Assembly (NCBI RefSeq): GCF_036785885.1
Contig: NC_092330.1
Coordinates: 6,916,525-6,980,524, forward strand
Source: Coffea arabica
Taxonomy: Eukaryota; Streptophyta; Magnoliopsida; Gentianales; Rubiaceae
DNA: 64,000 bases
Reading direction: 5' to 3'
Each line of letters starts with the position of its first letter. The stretch's first letter is position 1. Positions 58,721-64,000 of the stretch are shown piece by piece. A program made the position numbers and the translations under genes. The notes below the pieces were generated by a model that was given only the letters and a program-made list of their open reading frames with translations, had not been told where the DNA came from and did no database searches.

Positions 58721-59156
58721 AGGTTGCCCACATATGACAATTGATATGTGTTCAAAAGAGTCATGATAAATTGAAAACACAGTATTACTGTAGTTGAACA
58801 CATTAAAGTTAAATAGAAATAGCGATTATATAGGTTAATGATAAACTGTTATATTTACATACATAAGAGTCTTTCTATAGATACTTTCACACTAATACTT
58901 TATGATTCAACATCATTAATCATCGTAGTTCTTCATGATATTTGTTATTATCGTTGAGCTAATACATGAAAAATTACACAAAGAGAGTTAGGAATTTTTT
59001 ATAGGGGAAAAAAATCGATACAAATCAAGCTTAAAAATCGAACTTTTTATAAGGAAAAAAGGCAAAAAAATATGAAATCATAATTCATCTTCTGTTGAAT
59101 ATTCAATTCAACAATAGATGGGAAAATAAAGAAAATTCAAAAATAAATCATAAAAG

Positions 59157-60021
59157 CAGGGCGGATTTAAAGTGGGGGCACGGGCCCCCATTGCCCCCCT
59201 TAATTTCCTATAATACATCTACAATTTTGATATAATTTTAAAGGTGCCTCCAGAATTTTTTTTAGAAAAAATGTGAAAGAATGGGTCACAAAATTTATAT
59301 CATTTACTTTCTTCCTCTAGTTCTCATTTTCCCACCAACAGGGTTAAATACCAATTATATCAGTCATTTCTTTTGGTCCCCACTCTCCAAGTTCCCTTTA
59401 CTCCTGTGGTCCCCCATTTCCCTTCACAACCGACTCCTCTTCTTCCACACCCAAGCCAACTACTTTTTCTTTTTGTTACTTCATCCAATTATCATTTACT
59501 TCCTTTGTCCCTACTCCCCAATTTCCCTTTCCTCATCTGGCTCTCGGTTGTCCCCACTCCCCAACATACATAGGAGAACCATTTTTTTTCCCACAACCAA
59601 AGCTTGTTATTCTTTCTTTTGATCACTTCATCCTATTTAGAGATTGCACTAGAATCAATTAATCTTCTAGGACTTAGATCCGCCACATTTTGCAGCTCTT
59701 TTCACCAACTTTAGGAGACCATCAAAATCAGGTTCTAAATAATTACTTCTTATTATTTTATTTTAAATTTGTTTGCAAATATATTTCTAGAGCATGAGAC
59801 TATTACTGTTTTAAAGAAATTTAAAAATTGATTAGTTAATGTAATAACTAATAAATGAGTTATTTGATAAATATTTTAACTTGTGAAACGGTGATTTTAT
59901 GCATGAGACTTTTTTTTTTGCTTAAAAAAATTGGAAAAAGAGTAGATAAAAAATTTTAGTGGAAAAAAAATTTTAGTGTTATTTTTGCTCCCACTAAAAT
60001 TTTTTTCTGGCTCCGCCCCTG
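59157..60021. mobile_element. hAT-like non-autonomous element (865 bp), TSD CATAAAAG
   Basis: Ends CAGGGCGGA (left) and TCCGCCCCTG (right) are inverted copies with one indel. The flanks are a perfect 8-base duplication CATAAAAG at 59149-59156 and 60022-60029. The 8-base target and CAGGGGCGGA-type ends are typical of hAT elements. ORFs inside (59281-59622) are C/T/F-rich and not transposase. Confidence 0.9.
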
Positions 60022-60029
60022 CATAAAAG

Positions 60030-60567
60030 TCTGTGATAGTGGAGGAGGTTCAATTTGGGAAGTGACATTGGTAACAAGGTTGTAGACGGCAGTCAGTCAC
60101 CACTTACTGTCAGATGTTTGGATTGCACTCACATATTTTCTTTTGTTCGTTCTGCTGTTGTATGGAAAAGACAATTCAGACCGTAACATTTCAGAGTCTG
60201 GGATCGGAAAATTCACGTGGCAAAAGCATATGAGAAGCACCACATAATTTGCTAACATGGTGAGCATAATTCAGCTCCAGCGAAACCCAGCAGTCCCACC
60301 AATAAGTATGAAATGATAAAAAGGACACCTATTAAAGGTATCAATAGGGACCAATTATACTGTTCCTAAGGCCATTCGCGCTTTTATTCTCTTAGGATTA
60401 GGATAAGAAGTAGATAAAAGTGCTAAAATTGAGTCCTTTTTTGGCTTCAACTTTCATGTCTCGTCCTAGAACACGAAAACGAAGACTTGAAGTGAGGTAA
60501 TGACTTTAATATTACTTACTTTTTCTAAAGCAAAACGAAAAAGACAAGAAAATTAAGATTAGTACAG
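60030..60567. other. Intergenic DNA, nothing recognised
   Basis: About 540 bases with no gene or repeat structure that I can support. Confidence 0.5.
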
Positions 60568-60576
60568 TCAATTTTG

Positions 60577-61090
60577 GGGTAAAATACACTTTACACCTCT
60601 GTGGTCTAGTAATTTGTCACATAACATTCCTATAGTTTTAAAAGTTATATATAATTTCCTCATAGTTTGGATTAAAGTGTCAAAATGATAGAAATCATCA
60701 TTTATAACGGAACTCATGAAAATATCAAAATTATCCTTGTTTAAAATTTAAAACGGTTAAATTGACCAAAAGATATAAATATAATATACATAACACTCTC
60801 ACCTGTATGGTTTTATATTTTATCATGTAACCCCCTTATGATTTTGTGTTTTACCATAAAACCCCCTTATGGTTTTTAAAATATATAAATAATCCTCCAT
60901 AGTTAATAAATAATTTTTCATTTTACATAAGGATAATTTTGATATTTTAGTTAACTCCGTTATGGAATGCAAATTCCGTTATTTTGACATTTTAATCCAA
61001 ATTATGAGGGAATTATGTATGACTCTTGAAATTATAAGGGGGTTATATGAAAAAGCGCTAAATGACATGGGAGTAAAGTGTATTTTACCC
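60577..61090. mobile_element. Fold-back MITE (MULE-like), 9-bp TSD
   Basis: Ends GGGTAAAATACACTTTACAC and the complement of GGGTAAAATACACTTTACTC. The flanks are TCAATTTTG (60568-60576) and TCAATTTTA (61091-61099), 8 of 9 equal. Same family as copies at 13971, 40939 and 54518. It lies about 1.2 kb upstream of NLR2. Confidence 0.85.
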
Positions 61091-61099
61091 TCAATTTTA

Positions 61100-61489
61100 T
61101 TTATTGCGTTCTTATGTGACTTGAATTTACTCGAGTACATCAATGGTTAACCAGGTAGACATGATAATTTAATGAAACTACTATGACAAATGAAGCTGGC
61201 GCACAATTATTTACGTGTCATCAACTATTTTACCCATTAATAGCACAAACAGAATAAAGTTGAATTTTAATTCACTAACTCCGTGCCTATGTCCGGTTTA
61301 AAAAACTTCCACCCCTATTCCAGTTTGTCAGAGAAAAATAAAAGATGGAAGAAATGTGAGGAGAAAAAAGGAAAAAGAAAATCTACATTGTCTAAAATTA
61401 GAATTTTTTTTAAAAAACACTGTATTCATGTCAAACCATGCAATTAGGAACCAATTTAGTACAAAAACTAAACATGTGGGAGTAAAACA
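61100..61489. other. Intergenic DNA, nothing recognised
   Basis: About 390 bases between two MITEs; no gene or regulatory element recognised. Confidence 0.5.
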
Positions 61490-61659
61490 TGTTTGGATGG
61501 CACAAATATCGCAAATAATATTTCATTTACATCATAAACACATTTTCCAACTCACATTTTTATATTCTCAATTATCTTTTTATCTCACATACATCACATC
61601 ACAAAAAATATTACAATAATTATTCTAAATAATATTTTAAATAATACTCTATCCAAACA
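61490..61659. mobile_element. Short MITE with TGTTTGGAT ends
   Basis: Termini TGTTTGGAT and ATCCAAACA are perfect inverted repeats, and the interior is partly complementary. The core CATACATCACATC is shared with the insertion at 24688-25303. No clear target duplication. Confidence 0.6.
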
Positions 61660-61737
61660 AACGCGGCCAATTTGAGAAAGGTCAAAAAAAAAATTCAGAA
61701 AGACTGGCAAACCACATAATGGAGAAGGGATTTGGGG

Positions 61738-61767
61738 CAGGGACGGTCATCAGTATGACCGTCCCTG
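61738..61767. other. Perfect 13-bp inverted repeat upstream of NLR2
   Basis: CAGGGACGGTCAT and ATGACCGTCCCTG are separated by CAGT, a perfect 13-base stem with a 4-base loop, in a GC-rich patch about 540 bases before the NLR2 ATG. It may be a transposon scar or a transcription-factor palindrome. It is not followed by a U run. Confidence 0.6.
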
Positions 61768-62046
61768 CACGGTTCATGGTCCAGATTGGACCTCAAAAAA
61801 ATGTGCGGCTCAGATAACAAGTGGTAACTCGATTTCCGCGCCAAGTGTGAGACCCACCACTATCTGTTGTGAAAATACAACCTGTGGAAAAAAAGTTACA
61901 CGGTGAACAAAAGAAGTTACGCGCTGTTGATGAAGAGGAAATTTGCCCCGAGTCCATGGAGAAGGGACATGATTAAGACAGAAGGAGACCACAATCTAAA
62001 AGGGATCTGAAATGATAAAAAGCGTCCGAAAAAGTTTGAACAGATA

Positions 62047-62096
62047 TTGGTTACAGTTGCCAGATAAGGTCATTGATCATCTAGTAATACGACCTT
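62047..62096 (+). promoter_or_regulatory. Upstream block shared with NLR1
   Basis: TTGGTTACAGTTGCCAGATA through TAATACGACC matches the NLR1 upstream sequence at 13913-13960 (TTGGTTACAGCTGTCGGATA ... TATTACGACC). A second shared string, CTCAAAAAAATATCT, lies at 62150-62165. These are the remnants of a common ancestral NLR promoter. Confidence 0.5.
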
Positions 62097-62303
62097 TTGC
62101 AATAATGTAGATCTTTATGTAGACGTGTGAATGTAGATGCTTTAACCAGCTCAAAAAAATATCTCAATCAACAATTTCTTCAAACATTCATTTTCTTTAC
62201 AAAATTCCACTGTTATTTTTCAGTCTTGAAACTCCAGCAAGATTAAAATAGTTTTTCTCAGCTAGCTGTTAAGTTTGCTATTTGTGCTTCGGGATCTTTT
62301 TCC

Positions 62304-64000
62304 ATGGAGTGCTTTGGAAAACTTGTCAAGAAAAAGAACCGAAAAAAAGCTGTTAAGAGTAAGAATCGAACATCCACTGATGTTTTTGATTCTCTCTTTT
62401 TGGAGTTGGACGATTGTACAAGTTTTACTTTTTTTACAGAACGTAGTTCTGCTATTACCGATCAAGTTGGGATCGTTAGAATAGAAGCAGAACTGTTGGG
62501 AATGTTTCAGATGTACATGGCAAATTGGAACAATGCTGATAAGCAGCGCGGTGCTGGTCAGGGGTTGGGGTCTCTGGTGCTGGAAATTGAAGCTGCAGTT
62601 GACGAGGCAACAAGTGATGTAAGAGTTGCACATCAGAGTGCAGGAAGATATGAAAAGATTGAAATTGCAATTGCTAAGTTGCAACAGAAGCTTATGTTTT
62701 TTAGGCCACAAATGGAAGTAGCTTATGAATATGTTGCATCCAACCATTCATTTGAATCCCAGCATCCCTTAAACAATTATGAAAACTGGGAAAACTTCTG
62801 TGACACTTTACTGGGTGTTGTGCGGAGGCAAGGAGACTTGCTATGCCGCCTCTGCTCACAACTTCGTACCATGTATGATATGGTAAAATGTCTCCATAGA
62901 TATGTCGAGGGAATGCAAGGTACTTGTCCAAATCTGCAAAGAGATCTCTTGACTCATTTTGGAGGTGTGCTTGTCCGCGCAGCGCATTTTTCTTATGTGT
63001 GCTGGATTCATCGAATGGATGAAGACAAGGACCAGGGGATGATCATCATGCTTTCTGATCTGGTAAAGGCGTTCAAGCCTAATACTCCACAAGTTTCAGA
63101 GCTGTGTCTCAAATTAACTACCGGTTATTGTTCATGCCACTCCTCGATATCATCACCTCATTATCTGGTGAAAGCATATATTTATTTTCTCATTCCTAAG
63201 GAGTATTATCGATACGAAACCTTGCGCAGAAGTCTCAAAGACCTGATATTCTTTGTCCATTCCATTTGTGTGTCAGATCTCTACAGGAACGATAATGTGA
63301 AGCTGACTTTAATGGAGATTAAAGCAACCATTATCGAGCTTGGATCTTTCGGTTATTCATTTCATGATACAGAGGAAACACGGGACACCGATCCTGCATT
63401 TTTTAGTTTGGTAGAAAAGATGGAGCTTCTAAGGGCAGAGGTCTTCCTGATCCGACTGCTAAACCATAGAGGCAGTTTAAAGTTCCTTGAGCATCAAATT
63501 GATTCTTTCCACAATGAACTGAAGTATTTTCGAGATTACCAGAGAAATGCACCTGTGGCGGAAACTAAAGTTCCTAAGTTGATTTGGTTGCATATCAAAC
63601 CTGTGGCTGGGGAAGCTGACTCCGTTTGTCGATCATTTCTTGCCGAATCCATCACTGAAGACAAGTTCACAGATGAGCTACTTAAGTTGCTGGAGAAGAT
63701 TAAACTTTTGAAGACAGAGGTACTTTTTGAAGAGCTTCTTAGTAAACACCCAAGTCTGATAGTCAATGTGAAGCTCCAAATCAAAAGCCTTGATCAGGGG
63801 CTGGTAGTCAGCAGAACTTATTTAATGGGTCCACTAGAGGAGAATGAGAAATTGATCTTGGCACAAGTAGAGTCAGTAGCAAGGGATGCAGCTTGTTTCT
63901 ATTACTCTCTTCTTGAAAATGAAATTACAGAAGATACAGTGAGGAAATTCAGTCATTTGCTGCCGGGGTTAGTTGAAAAGATGAAGGATGTCAATGCAAT
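62304..64000 (+). CDS. NLR2: R1/Solanaceae-domain NLR, N-terminal part (runs off the window)
   Basis: From ATG at 62304 (TCCATGG, same context as NLR1) the frame is open for 565 codons to the window end without a stop. The protein starts MECFGKLVKKKNRKK, then follows the R1-like extended N-terminal region of NLR1 closely. Shared blocks include RPQMEVAYEYVASNHSF, HFGGVLVRAAHFSYVCWIHR, MEIKATIIELGSFGYSF, KHPSLIVNVKLQI and VARDAACFYYSLLENE. The first about 50 residues differ from NLR1, being basic here. A segment of about 20 residues in NLR1 (near its residue 450) is missing here. The NB-ARC and LRR should follow to the right. Its intactness beyond 64000 cannot be judged. Confidence 0.9.
   Translation, partial: MECFGKLVKKKNRKKAVKSKNRTSTDVFDSLFLELDDCTSFTFFTERSSAITDQVGIVRIEAELLGMFQMYMANWNNADKQRGAGQGLGSLVLEIEAAVDEATSDVRVAHQSAGRYEKIEIAIAKLQQKLMFFRPQMEVAYEYVASNHSFESQHPLNNYENWENFCDTLLGVVRRQGDLLCRLCSQLRTMYDMVKCLHRYVEGMQGTCPNLQRDLLTHFGGVLVRAAHFSYVCWIHRMDEDKDQGMIIMLSDLVKAFKPNTPQVSELCLKLTTGYCSCHSSISSPHYLVKAYIYFLIPKEYYRYETLRRSLKDLIFFVHSICVSDLYRNDNVKLTLMEIKATIIELGSFGYSFHDTEETRDTDPAFFSLVEKMELLRAEVFLIRLLNHRGSLKFLEHQIDSFHNELKYFRDYQRNAPVAETKVPKLIWLHIKPVAGEADSVCRSFLAESITEDKFTDELLKLLEKIKLLKTEVLFEELLSKHPSLIVNVKLQIKSLDQGLVVSRTYLMGPLEENEKLILAQVESVARDAACFYYSLLENEITEDTVRKFSHLLPGLVEKMKDVNA

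Noticed and set aside
59281..59622. 113-codon ORF in the hAT-like element
   Set aside because: Pro/Leu/Phe-rich from CT-rich sequence; no transposase signature.
62262..62747. 161-codon minus-strand ORF
   Set aside because: Lies across the NLR2 coding region, which has clear homology to NLR1; a shadow.

Overview
This is a piece of nuclear genome from a flowering plant, most likely an asterid dicot. The DNA is AT-rich with large noncoding stretches and nested LTR retrotransposons and DNA transposons. It also holds two paralogous NLR resistance genes with the long N-terminal 'late blight R1 / Solanaceae-domain' extension, a class known mainly from Solanaceae and other asterids. I cannot name the species. 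I saw no tRNA, rRNA, CRISPR array or organellar insertion.

Layout. 1-7010: one decayed Ty3/gypsy element of the Tat type on the minus strand. It has a 5' LTR with PBS at the right, broken gag-pol in the middle, and an open sense-strand ORF (antisense to pol) at the left edge. 7011-9190: plain AT-rich DNA. 9191-11840: a 1,409-bp tandem duplication carrying a broken coding fragment. 13545-14657: upstream region of the first NLR, with a minisatellite, a SINE-like scrap and a fold-back MITE. 14658-19052: NLR1, one exon, 1,464 codons, with all NB-ARC motifs except MHD. 20242-25513: two long-TIR, Mutator-like candidates, one carrying a piece resembling a GRF zinc finger.

26000-35290 and 48236-58170 are two diverged copies (A and B) of one ancestral segment. 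Comparing them exposes empty sites for many insertions: SINEs, a MITE, solo LTRs, a small TRIM-like element, and a 5.1-kb rearranged LTR cluster. Between A and B lie two degenerate Ty1/copia elements. Copia-1 (about 35400-40642) carries a Stowaway MITE. Copia-2 (41448-47447) has TSD GTTAA and is interrupted by a solo LTR. 58171-62303 holds a Helitron 3' end, a hAT-like element, and two more MITEs. NLR2 starts at 62304 and is still open at the window end.

How it fits together. The only probable host genes are the two NLRs. They are paralogs of one family, sharing the extended N-terminal region and a scrap of upstream sequence. The NLR1 upstream region has since gained a minisatellite expansion and a MITE that NLR2 lacks. 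The two copies of segments A/B and of NLR1/NLR2 suggest an NLR cluster that grew by segmental duplication and was then inflated by transposons. No new multi-gene system was found. The most biologically notable item is the missing MHD motif in an otherwise open NLR.
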